From an uncultured Bacteroidota bacterium (GTDB taxonomy: Bacteria; Bacteroidota; Bacteroidia; Chitinophagales; Chitinophagaceae), in contig CAIRNW010000297.1 in assembly GCA_903879995.1 (NCBI GenBank), positions 1 to 5,435 on the forward strand: a stretch of DNA of 5,435 nucleotides, read 5' to 3'. Every line of letters starts with the position of its first letter. The stretch's first letter is position 1. This document shows positions 1-5,435 of this stretch, one piece after another. The translations under genes and the position numbers were made by a program. The notes below the pieces were generated by a model that did no database searches, had not been told where the DNA came from, and saw only the letters and a program-made list of their open reading frames with translations.

Positions 1-1446
1 CAGCAGAAGCCTGGTATTGACTCAGTTTTTTTAGCAATTCAACAATCCATAACAAAAAAAGGAAGTTTTGAGTGGTCAACACTATCCCCAACGCTACTTT
101 GGACAGCCATTGAAAAAAGTAGTGGAATCGTAGCGGTGGGATACCAGGCTTCTGGCCGTTTATTTAGAGAAAATCAATTACACCTGATTGATGTTGGGGA
201 AGGAGAATGGCTTCGGGCTAAACAAATTATTCTTACTGAAATTAGACACATTGAGCAGATGCTAAATCCTTCTATTCAGCTAGAGGATCTCATGCCCTGG
301 GAAGAAAATGTACTTCCTGTTTTCAATGTAGTGATTAAGAATCCTCAAACATTATTGTATTTGTTGCGCTCACCGTTAGTTCGATATGTTGAGCCGATTG
401 GATACGACCAATATTTATTTACAGCACCTGAGCAAAGGTCTAGTGGATGTACTCCTAACCTCCCCACACGGGGGTTGATTGCGGGCATTCACTATGGAGT
501 GGTAACACCCAATGCAAAGGCCTCTTGGAATTATCCGGCGCACGGTATTTTAGATGCCTGGCGATATGTTTCCGGTAAAGGAATTAAGGTCTTTTTGATT
601 GATACAGGTATAGGATATGGACAGGACAATCTTGGTGTTAATTTTAATCAGGGCTTTTCAGGTGCTCGAACATTGGAGCGGTTGGTGACATTGCCTCGTC
701 AACGATTTTTAGGAATAATTAATGTGGGACCACCTGAAACTCCTGAGGATAGATGTGGGCATGGTACTGCAATGGCGGGCGTGTTGGCCGCCCCACGTGG
801 TACCATGGGAAATATGGTAGGGATTGCTTACAACACCAATCTGATCACATGCAGAGCTGCAGCCGATGTATTTATTGATGAAGCCCGGGAAGTAAAGGGC
901 GTTACTGATGCATTTACAACAGCTGCCCGTAGAGCAGATGTAAAAGTTATTAGTATGAGTATGGGACGTATCACAGTTAGTTCTCAAATCAAAGACGCAA
1001 TCGCGTATGCACATGCAAAAGGAAAACTCATATTCTGTGCGGCAGGAACTTCATTTTCATTCACAGCAAATTGGGCAGGAGTTATTTTTCCTGCAACACT
1101 GCCTGAAGTACAAGCAGTGACAGGGGTAAAACAATTCTCGAACTTTGAAGCTTGTTCGCATTGTCACACAGGTCCTGAAGTTGATTTTGTAGTGGAGATG
1201 GAAAGGGAAGGAGATGCTAGTTTTCCACTCACTGTTGCGGATAGAGGAAACGAACCTTCTACGATAGGCGGTTCTTCTGTAGCAACAGCTTCCATGGCTG
1301 CCATGACAGCGTTGGTTTGGAGTCGATTCCCCAATTATACCCGAGATCAGATCTTGACATTGTTGGAGCGTTACAGTACTTATTATCCGCAAAGAGATGC
1401 GAGATGGGGGTGGGGCAAATTTCAGCCGGTACTGGCTGTTGACTGA
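1..1446 (+). CDS. S8 family (subtilisin-like) serine peptidase, 5'-partial
   Basis: This is a serine endopeptidase of the subtilase family, probably exported, although the signal peptide region is outside the window. Frame 1 is open from base 1 to the TGA at 1444-1446, giving 481 visible residues. A GTG at 136 can be read as a start, but clear coding sequence continues upstream of it, so the gene enters from the left. In visible-residue numbering, the catalytic triad is Asp201 in LIDTG (codon 601), His254 in CGHGTAMAG (codon 760) and Ser426 in GGSSVATAS (codon 1276). The region at about 105-136, ending in VRYVEPIGY, resembles the end of an I9-type inhibitory propeptide. The protein stops about 50 residues after the catalytic Ser, so there is no large C-terminal module or sorting domain. 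Oddities are Thr350 in AAGTS, where subtilases usually have the oxyanion Asn, and a CSHCH motif at 385-389. It has six cysteines in total. The substrate is unknown. The family call is firm; activity is inferred. Confidence 0.93.
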   Translation, partial: QQKPGIDSVFLAIQQSITKKGSFEWSTLSPTLLWTAIEKSSGIVAVGYQASGRLFRENQLHLIDVGEGEWLRAKQIILTEIRHIEQMLNPSIQLEDLMPWEENVLPVFNVVIKNPQTLLYLLRSPLVRYVEPIGYDQYLFTAPEQRSSGCTPNLPTRGLIAGIHYGVVTPNAKASWNYPAHGILDAWRYVSGKGIKVFLIDTGIGYGQDNLGVNFNQGFSGARTLERLVTLPRQRFLGIINVGPPETPEDRCGHGTAMAGVLAAPRGTMGNMVGIAYNTNLITCRAAADVFIDEAREVKGVTDAFTTAARRADVKVISMSMGRITVSSQIKDAIAYAHAKGKLIFCAAGTSFSFTANWAGVIFPATLPEVQAVTGVKQFSNFEACSHCHTGPEVDFVVEMEREGDASFPLTVADRGNEPSTIGGSSVATASMAAMTALVWSRFPNYTRDQILTLLERYSTYYPQRDARWGWGKFQPVLAVD

Positions 1447-1467
1447 AAGAGAAGTACCACTCTTTCA
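1444..1467 (+). terminator. Hairpin over the peptidase stop codon
   Basis: An 8-bp perfect stem (TGAAAGAG / CTCTTTCA) with an 8-base loop begins at the peptidase stop codon. No U-tract follows on the + strand, where the next bases are A-rich. It is therefore a weak intrinsic terminator by itself. It may act with the adjoining second hairpin to protect or end the peptidase mRNA. Confidence 0.35.
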
Positions 1468-1498
1468 AATAAAAAAAGCTGTCCGATTGGACAGCTTT
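1467..1498 (-). terminator. Rho-independent terminator of the gdh-end operon
   Basis: A perfect 10-bp stem (AAAGCTGTCC / GGACAGCTTT, 1475-1484 with 1489-1498) encloses a 4-base loop. Read on the - strand it is followed by a T-rich run (TTTTTTATTT from the A-rich bases at 1467-1477), which is the classical intrinsic terminator layout. It starts 21 bp after the dehydrogenase stop codon, so it should end the leftward transcription unit. On the + strand the trailing bases are not U-rich, so it is mainly a leftward terminator, although the stem could also impede rightward polymerase from the convergent peptidase gene. Confidence 0.85.
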
Positions 1499-1519
1499 GA
1501 TTCTTGAAAAAATAATTGG

Positions 1520-2938
1520 TTATGGGAATATTCCTAATTCAGCATAAATGGTAGCCACCTTATTGATAGCAACTACATAAGCAGCCGTTCTCATGTCAGG
1601 AATTGCCGGATTTTCTCTCCATGCATTCATGATCTCATGCGTGGCATTGATCATCGTTTCCTCCAGTCCACTGTAAACAAGGTCCACTTCGTCAGGCCCA
1701 TGCATGATCAATTTTCTGGCTTGGTCGTTTGACTTTTTACCAGTCAACTCTTCAATCTGACTCAAGATGCTGCTGTTGACATTTTCAGTAAAGCGCTTTT
1801 CCATTCTACCATACCGTACATGGCTTAGATTTTTAAGCCATTCGAAATAAGATACAGTAACACCACCGGCATTCAAGTACATGTCAGGAATTACAATGGT
1901 TCCTTTCTTTGCAAAGTGATCATCTGCCTCAGGAGTCAACGGTCCATTGGCGCCCTCTCCAATAATCTTTGCTTTAATACGAGGGGCATTTTCACCGTTA
2001 ATAACATTTTCAAGGGCTGCTGGAATTAAAATATCACAATCCAATTCAAGTGCCTCCGTTGACTTTTTTATGTTTGTGGCTCCTGGATAATCCAAAATCG
2101 AACCAGTTTTTTTACGGTGTTGAAATACAGCTTCAACATCTAACCCCTTTTCATCAAGAATTGCACCTTCATATTCTGCCAGTGCAATAACTTTTGCACC
2201 TGCTTTTTGAAAAAAATGGGCAGCCCAGTATCCCACATTACCTAAACCCTGCACCACAACCCTTTTATTTTCGATACCCACTGGTAAACCTAATTTGTTC
2301 ATGATATCAGGGATATTGCACACTTCTCTGGTACCATAAAATACACCAAGACCAGTAGCTTCTCTTCTTCCTCTAACCCCACCCTGAGTGATTGGTTTTC
2401 CTGTTACACAACCTGCAGCATCCACTTCGCCAGGACGCATTGAAACATATGTGTCAAGAATCCAAGACATTTCTCTTTCTCCAGTACCATAGTCAGGGGC
2501 AGGCACATCAGTACCGGGTCCTATAAAATTTTTCTTGATTAATTCTGAAGTATAGCGACGTGTAATTCGCTCCAGCTCTCCTGCAGAATATTTTTTAGGA
2601 TCAATTTTGATCCCCCCTTTACCACCCCCAAATGGCACGTTTACAATGGTGCACTTGTAAGTCATCAAGGCAGCCAAGGCCATCACTTCATCTTGATTCA
2701 CCTCTGCAGCAAATCGTATTCCTCCCTTACAGGGTGTTTTATGATGAGAATGTTGAACTCGGTACGCTTCAATTACTTCTATTTCACCATTATCTCTTTT
2801 GATCGGGAACCGAAGTTGAAGCACCGAATTACATTGTCTGATTTGGTTGAGTAATCCGGAATCCCATTTTGTGAACCGGGCAGCCTTATCGAAACTTCTT
2901 TCTACGGCTCCGAAAAAACTGTAATGTTTGTCCGACAT
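1520..2938 (-). CDS. gdhA: Glu/Leu/Phe/Val dehydrogenase, probably glutamate dehydrogenase
   Basis: This is a cytoplasmic NAD(P)-dependent amino-acid dehydrogenase, most likely interconverting glutamate with 2-oxoglutarate and ammonia. The chosen ATG at 2938 gives 472 residues and begins [10 protein letters not shown]. The frame continues upstream to a TTG at 3001, but that would overlap the ccmD-like gene and add an unlikely lysine-rich leader. Visible family landmarks are the substrate-binding KGGIRF (Lys71), Lys95, the catalytic Lys107 in PFGGGKGGI, Asp149 in DVPAPDYGT, the Rossmann dinucleotide loop GLGNVG at 231-236, [20 protein letters not shown], and [12 protein letters not shown] (about 356-367). 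Lys71 and Ser363 fit a glutamate side-chain pocket, by analogy with characterised GDHs. Glu255 stands where the second Rossmann strand ends (AEYEG), and an acidic residue there usually favours NAD over NADP; this is inference. The gene is last in the leftward cluster, 37 bp after ccmD, with no recognisable Shine-Dalgarno. Family confidence is very high; substrate and cofactor are less certain. Confidence 0.95.
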   Translation of the reverse strand: MSDKHYSFFGAVERSFDKAARFTKWDSGLLNQIRQCNSVLQLRFPIKRDNGEIEVIEAYRVQHSHHKTPCKGGIRFAAEVNQDEVMALAALMTYKCTIVNVPFGGGKGGIKIDPKKYSAGELERITRRYTSELIKKNFIGPGTDVPAPDYGTGEREMSWILDTYVSMRPGEVDAAGCVTGKPITQGGVRGRREATGLGVFYGTREVCNIPDIMNKLGLPVGIENKRVVVQGLGNVGYWAAHFFQKAGAKVIALAEYEGAILDEKGLDVEAVFQHRKKTGSILDYPGATNIKKSTEALELDCDILIPAALENVINGENAPRIKAKIIGEGANGPLTPEADDHFAKKGTIVIPDMYLNAGGVTVSYFEWLKNLSHVRYGRMEKRFTENVNSSILSQIEELTGKKSNDQARKLIMHGPDEVDLVYSGLEETMINATHEIMNAWRENPAIPDMRTAAYVVAINKVATIYAELGIFP

Positions 2939-2975
2939 AAATTGTTTTTTTGGTTGAGCAATCGTTATAGTGGGC

Positions 2976-3188
2976 TTATTTTTCGTTTTCCATTTTAGCA
3001 ATCTTTCTATCTAGTCTAATTAAGTAAAGGATTAATCCAGCTAGAATAGCTAAGATTACCGCAATTACAACATAGATACGGCCATCACTTCGCATGAGCT
3101 CGGCCATTTCAGTTTTTGGTGTTTGACTAAGCAGCGGTTGCGTAAAAAAGAGAACTATGGCAATTGTTAGCAGCAATAATTTCTTCAT
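2976..3188 (-). CDS. ccmD: CcmD-like small membrane protein
   Basis: This 70-residue membrane protein is probably the CcmD partner of the heme-handling CcmB/CcmC complex. The N-terminus (residues 1-21, [22 protein letters not shown]) looks like a cleavable Sec signal or a first membrane helix. A second hydrophobic helix spans about 38-58 ([20 protein letters not shown]) and is followed by the charged tail [13 protein letters not shown], as expected for a cytoplasmic C-terminus. CcmD proteins of System I are short, have one membrane helix with a basic or charged C-terminal tail, and are weakly conserved, so the call leans on position: its ATG overlaps the ccmC stop by four bases (ATGA), which implies coupled translation. 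The extra N-terminal hydrophobic segment is unlike the single-helix enterobacterial CcmD, but I recall it in Bacteroidota proteins annotated as the CcmD family. Alternative: an unrelated two-helix membrane peptide. Confidence 0.75.
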   Translation of the reverse strand: MKKLLLLTIAIVLFFTQPLLSQTPKTEMAELMRSDGRIYVVIAVILAILAGLILYLIRLDRKIAKMENEK

Positions 3189-3880
3189 GATTCAAATTTT
3201 TTATCCTCCAGTTTTTGCAAACGGATTTTGAGGTGTGTAATCCAAACACCTAATAGTGTCCATCCAAGCACAGCAGGGTAAAATACTACCCGCATGCCTG
3301 AACTGATATCATTTTTCACATCCAGCGCAGGGTTACCCTCATTGCCGGGATGTAAGCTGGGTAGAATCCGGGGTAAAATCCAAATAGCAGGGAAAAGCAA
3401 TACAAAGGCAAAAATGTTATATACCGCACTAATTCTTGCTCTTTTGTCGATGTCATTAATTGAGTCTCTCAATACCATATAGGCGGCATATACAAGTAGT
3501 GCTACGGCTGCACCAATTAGTTTAGGATCTCTGGCAATGGTGCTGAAAGAGTCCAGTAAGGGGATATTGGGATCTGCCCAGGTAAAAGAGGCCCATATTG
3601 CTCCCGTCCCATATCCAAGTATTCCAAAAAGAATGCCCGTTCCAGCGTACAAACGTGAGCTATGATCAAATTTTTGTTGTAAAGTTCTGAGGTATCGTAT
3701 GGAGTGAACCACGGAAATCGTAAAGAGTATCATCATGGCAAACCACATGCACACATGAAAATATAAATTTCGAATAGTTTCCTGCAACAAGGGTAGACGG
3801 GGCACTGGTCCCAACAAGCCTGCAATAAAAGTGTAGGCAAGCAAGCAGACCGACAATATCTTCCACCAGTGCTTCTTCAT
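3185..3880 (-). CDS. ccmC: Cytochrome c biogenesis protein CcmC (CcsA/HemY-type heme handling)
   Basis: This inner-membrane protein of System I cytochrome c maturation presents heme on the periplasmic side for transfer to CcmE. The start chosen is the ATG at 3880 (231 residues, MKKHWWKILS), which has AAGGAA about 5 bases upstream, one of the few Shine-Dalgarno-like sites here. A TTG at 3895 would add five residues. About six membrane helices are visible, near residues 8-25, 43-63, 79-97, 121-138, 153-171 and 197-216. Two candidate heme-ligating histidines sit where the family has them: His43 in NLYFHVCMW and His177 in SLHPGNEG. The stretch KRARISAVYNIFAF is typical of this family in Bacteroidota. 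The tryptophan-rich periplasmic segment reads GAIWASFTWADPN, then runs to DPKLIGA (about residues 94-124), and lacks the WW pair normally expected. The gene overlaps the ccmD start by 4 bp and follows ccmB by 54 bp. The family call is strong. Confidence 0.9.
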   Translation of the reverse strand: MKKHWWKILSVCLLAYTFIAGLLGPVPRLPLLQETIRNLYFHVCMWFAMMILFTISVVHSIRYLRTLQQKFDHSSRLYAGTGILFGILGYGTGAIWASFTWADPNIPLLDSFSTIARDPKLIGAAVALLVYAAYMVLRDSINDIDKRARISAVYNIFAFVLLFPAIWILPRILPSLHPGNEGNPALDVKNDISSGMRVVFYPAVLGWTLLGVWITHLKIRLQKLEDKKFES

Positions 3881-3934
3881 GAATTTCCTTTGCAAAATTA
3901 GGGAGATAGGATCAAAAGGAGGCCCCTTACTTGC

Positions 3935-4582
3935 CTAGTCTTTCCACAAAAAAGGAAACAAAATCACCGCTAGTAGCATAACAAGTGCATCAAGTGCCAG
4001 CAGCAACAAAACTGTGGGTATTGGTATGGTCAACAAGGGTGAAAAGGCTGTAGAGGATAATCGCATCAGTAAAACCACTTGTGGTATTATTACGGGGAAG
4101 CCTAGTATTGCCATGATAGCAGCATTCTGCTGAGCACGAGCGGCAATGGCAGCTAAAAAGCCAAACACCAAGCTTAAGCTAAAGCCACCTAAGAAAACTA
4201 AACCAATAAAGGTCCCCATTTTATCAACCGGATTTCCCATCAACAATAGGAAAAAGAGCAAACTGATTGCACTCATCGCCATCATTAGTATCCCGTTGTA
4301 AAGAAGTTTGGCTAATATAAAGCTGGTAGGGTGATTGAGCGTGTAGTAGTAGAGCATTCTGCCTTTGCTCTCTTGCAGAAATGCTTTTGCGACTGCATTG
4401 ATGCAAATAAACAATTGCGTAATCCAAAATAGCCCATTCCAAACAGTTGCTTCAGGTGATTCAAGCGCCATAAAAAGTAGAAAAAGGGTAGAGGCACCAT
4501 AAAGCAGTAACCCATAAAAACTATACTGCTGACGTAGCTCCAGCAGAAAATCTTTTTTTATGAGTGAGTAGAGTTTACCCAT
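3935..4582 (-). CDS. ccmB: Heme exporter / cytochrome c maturation membrane subunit CcmB
   Basis: This is the membrane subunit of the CcmABCD complex, an ABC-type system that with ATPase CcmA drives release of heme-loaded CcmE during cytochrome c maturation. The ATG at 4582 gives 215 residues (MGKLYSLIKKDFLLELRQQY) and lies 2 bp beyond the tdk stop codon. An in-frame GTG at 4603 would add seven residues and overlap tdk. The basic N-terminal amphipathic segment, followed by about six hydrophobic helices (near 22-41, 47-66, 93-115, 123-147, 154-173 and 187-212), matches the CcmB fold. The cytoplasmic loop AFLQESKGRMLYYYTL aligns with the F..D..DG.LE.L stretch common in CcmB. It ends with a charged FLWKD tail. 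The partner ccmA is not nearby. No start-proximal Shine-Dalgarno is visible, so translation may be coupled to tdk. An ABC-2 type permease of another function is the main alternative, but the adjacent ccmC supports CcmB. Confidence 0.88.
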   Translation of the reverse strand: MGKLYSLIKKDFLLELRQQYSFYGLLLYGASTLFLLFMALESPEATVWNGLFWITQLFICINAVAKAFLQESKGRMLYYYTLNHPTSFILAKLLYNGILMMAMSAISLLFFLLLMGNPVDKMGTFIGLVFLGGFSLSLVFGFLAAIAARAQQNAAIMAILGFPVIIPQVVLLMRLSSTAFSPLLTIPIPTVLLLLALDALVMLLAVILFPFLWKD

Positions 4583-4584
4583 TG

Positions 4585-5151
4585 TTAGGAGTGTTGATAA
4601 CACTTGCGACAGCGAGGTTCATAGGAGTCCGTTGCGCCTAGCATAACTTGCTCCTCATTCGCTACTTTTCGGTAAGAATAATTGGCAATTCCCCCACACT
4701 GTTGACAGATCGCGTGCAGTTTAGTTACATAATCCGCTTTTGCTAAAATTTGAGGCATCGGTCCAAAGGGCTTGCCTAGGTAGTCCATATCTAATCCTGC
4801 CACAATTACGCGAATTCCGCGAAATGCCAACAAGTCGCAGCAGTCAGCAATTTCAGTATCAAAAAATTGGGCCTCATCAATCCCTACAACCTCGGCATCT
4901 TCAACCTTATCGAGTATTTCTTTTGCAGCACGAATGGGAACTGAGTCAAAAAAGTTTGTGTCGTGCGAAACTATCTTTTCCTGCGAATATCGATTGTCAA
5001 TAAGGGGCTTGAATACAGCTATGCGCTGGTTAGCAATCCGAACACGTTTCAAGCGTCTGATCAACTCCTCTGTTTTACCACTGAACATCGAACCGCAGAT
5101 TACCTCTATGCTGCCTCTTCTTTCACCGCTGTTATTTGGTTCTATAAACAT
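4585..5151 (-). CDS. tdk: Thymidine kinase (type II, TK1-like)
   Basis: This cytoplasmic enzyme phosphorylates thymidine to dTMP with ATP, in pyrimidine salvage. The ATG at 5151 gives 188 residues ([13 protein letters not shown]); a TTG two codons upstream is less likely. Landmarks in order: the Walker A loop GSMFSGKT at 20-27; the DEAQFF motif at 92-97, with Glu93 as the expected catalytic base; the [15 protein letters not shown] lasso-side segment at about 119-133; and the structural zinc site formed by CQQC (149, 152) and CRKC (181, 184). YSYRK just after the first Cys pair and the closing [10 protein letters not shown] are typical of the family. Length is normal for bacterial type II kinases. 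It follows kdtA by 36 bp and abuts ccmB by 2 bp. Nothing looks broken or unusual. Confidence 0.97.
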   Translation of the reverse strand: MFIEPNNSGERRGSIEVICGSMFSGKTEELIRRLKRVRIANQRIAVFKPLIDNRYSQEKIVSHDTNFFDSVPIRAAKEILDKVEDAEVVGIDEAQFFDTEIADCCDLLAFRGIRVIVAGLDMDYLGKPFGPMPQILAKADYVTKLHAICQQCGGIANYSYRKVANEEQVMLGATDSYEPRCRKCYQHS

Positions 5152-5183
5152 CGTCAATATTGATTTATGTTGAAAGGTAGGAT

Positions 5184-5200
5184 GACTTTAATTTAAAGTC
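5184..5200. repeat. 17-bp perfect palindrome at the kdtA stop codon
   Basis: GACTTTAATTTAAAGTC is a near-perfect dyad (8-bp arms around one central base) covering the last kdtA codons and the start of the kdtA-tdk gap. No U-tract follows it in the leftward direction, so it does not look like a terminator for kdtA. It could be an operator-like site or chance AT-rich symmetry. Confidence 0.35.
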
Positions 5201-5435
5201 CATTTTTTTCTAATAAAATCAAGAATTGTTTCCGTGGCTCCTTGTTTTTCAAACACGTATTGCTTTGAACTGGCGCCCATACTAGTTAATTTAAGCGGTT
5301 CTTGAACCAGTGATGCAAGGTGAACACCCAATGAATACCCAGGGTCAATTTCCTCAGTAAGTGCTATTGCACCCCCATTTTGCACTAGTTCAATTGCCTC
5401 TAAAAAGCGTTGGTGGTGCGGACCAAAAAATACGG
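5188..5435 (-). CDS. waaA: 3-deoxy-D-manno-octulosonic acid (Kdo) transferase, C-terminal part
   Basis: This is the C-terminal 81 residues of an inner-membrane GT30 (GT-B fold) glycosyltransferase that moves Kdo from CMP-Kdo to the lipid A precursor, the first step of LPS inner-core assembly. The gene enters from the right window edge. The frame is open to base 5435, so the GTG at 5385 is an internal codon and not the start. The recognisable family signature is VFFGPHHQRFLEA right at the edge, matching the GPH..nF motif of KdtA/WaaA. It is followed by a helical tail with the LVQEPLKLTSMG and EKQGATETIL segments, equivalent to the usual N.GA...L end. The stop is TAA at 5188-5190. The neighbouring tdk is only 36 bp downstream on the same strand, so co-transcription is plausible. 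The identification rests on a short fragment but the motif is distinctive. Confidence 0.85.
   Translation of the reverse strand, partial: VFFGPHHQRFLEAIELVQNGGAIALTEEIDPGYSLGVHLASLVQEPLKLTSMGASSKQYVFEKQGATETILDFIRKKWTLN

Noticed and set aside
136..138. GTG as the start of the S8 peptidase
   Set aside because: The same frame is open and protein-like back to base 1 (SSGIVAV just before it), and there is no ribosome-binding site, so it is an internal Val codon.
709..1468. Leftward open frames opposite the peptidase
   Set aside because: Cysteine-, serine- and arginine-rich low-quality translations antisense to a well-supported gene; no ribosome-binding site or family resemblance.
2939..3001. 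Extended dehydrogenase start at a TTG (21 extra residues)
   Set aside because: It would overlap the ccmD-like gene, and the added lysine-rich leader does not resemble the family; the ATG at 2938 gives the expected length.
3294..3482. Rightward 62-residue frame opposite ccmC
   Set aside because: Antisense to the conserved ccmC coding sequence; its hydrophobicity only mirrors the membrane helices on the other strand.
3893..3916. Bacteroidota-type promoter upstream of ccmC (TAATTTTG, matching TAnnTTTG, with TTTG further up)
   Set aside because: The -33-like TTTG is only about 12 bases away instead of roughly 20, and the predicted transcript would start almost on the ATG, leaving no room for the Shine-Dalgarno. 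Probably chance.
4740..5173. Rightward open frames opposite tdk
   Set aside because: They are antisense shadows of a clear thymidine kinase gene, with no recognisable domain or start signal.
5172..5179. Possible -7 element TACCTTTC upstream of tdk
   Set aside because: It has one mismatch to TAnnTTTG and no TTTG at a suitable upstream distance; too weak to list as a promoter.
5184..5208. Rightward terminator (palindrome followed by CATTTTTTT)
   Set aside because: No gene runs rightward into it; the T-run is the antisense of lysine codons at the kdtA C-terminus.

Overview
The window looks like a chromosomal segment from a Bacteroidota bacterium, probably a Chitinophagaceae-type member. The indications are moderate GC, almost no Shine-Dalgarno sequences, a CcmD-type small protein with a signal-like N-terminus, a Bacteroidota-style CcmB/CcmC pair, and an S8 peptidase with a long N-terminal region. 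The assignment rests on recognising protein families and was not checked by a search.

Layout. On the + strand, bases 1-1446 hold the 3' part of an S8 (subtilisin-like) serine peptidase; its reading frame is open to the left window edge, so the true start lies outside. From 1467 to the right end everything is on the - strand. In transcription order (right to left) these are: the C-terminal 81 residues of a Kdo transferase (kdtA/waaA), thymidine kinase (tdk), heme-exporter membrane subunit CcmB, cytochrome c biogenesis protein CcmC, a small CcmD-like protein, and a Glu/Leu/Phe/Val-type (glutamate) dehydrogenase. Gaps are 36, 2, 54, -4 and 37 bp, so one transcription unit is plausible. It ends at a strong hairpin/U-tract terminator (about 1467-1498) in the short space between the two convergent 3' ends.

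How the genes relate. CcmB and CcmC belong to the System I cytochrome c maturation pathway, which moves and presents heme on the periplasmic side of the inner membrane; CcmD is the small membrane helper. The ATPase subunit CcmA and the later factors CcmE/F/G/H are not in the window. Tdk (thymidine salvage), KdtA (lipid A-Kdo synthesis) and the dehydrogenase (glutamate/2-oxoglutarate interconversion) are housekeeping enzymes with no direct functional link to heme handling.

There is no RNA gene, CRISPR array, insertion sequence or other mobile element, and no gene-free stretch longer than 60 bases. I saw no convincing new system. The points most worth checking are an altered tryptophan-rich (WWD) segment in CcmC, a CxxCH motif in the peptidase, and the peptidase's Thr where subtilases normally have the oxyanion-hole Asn.
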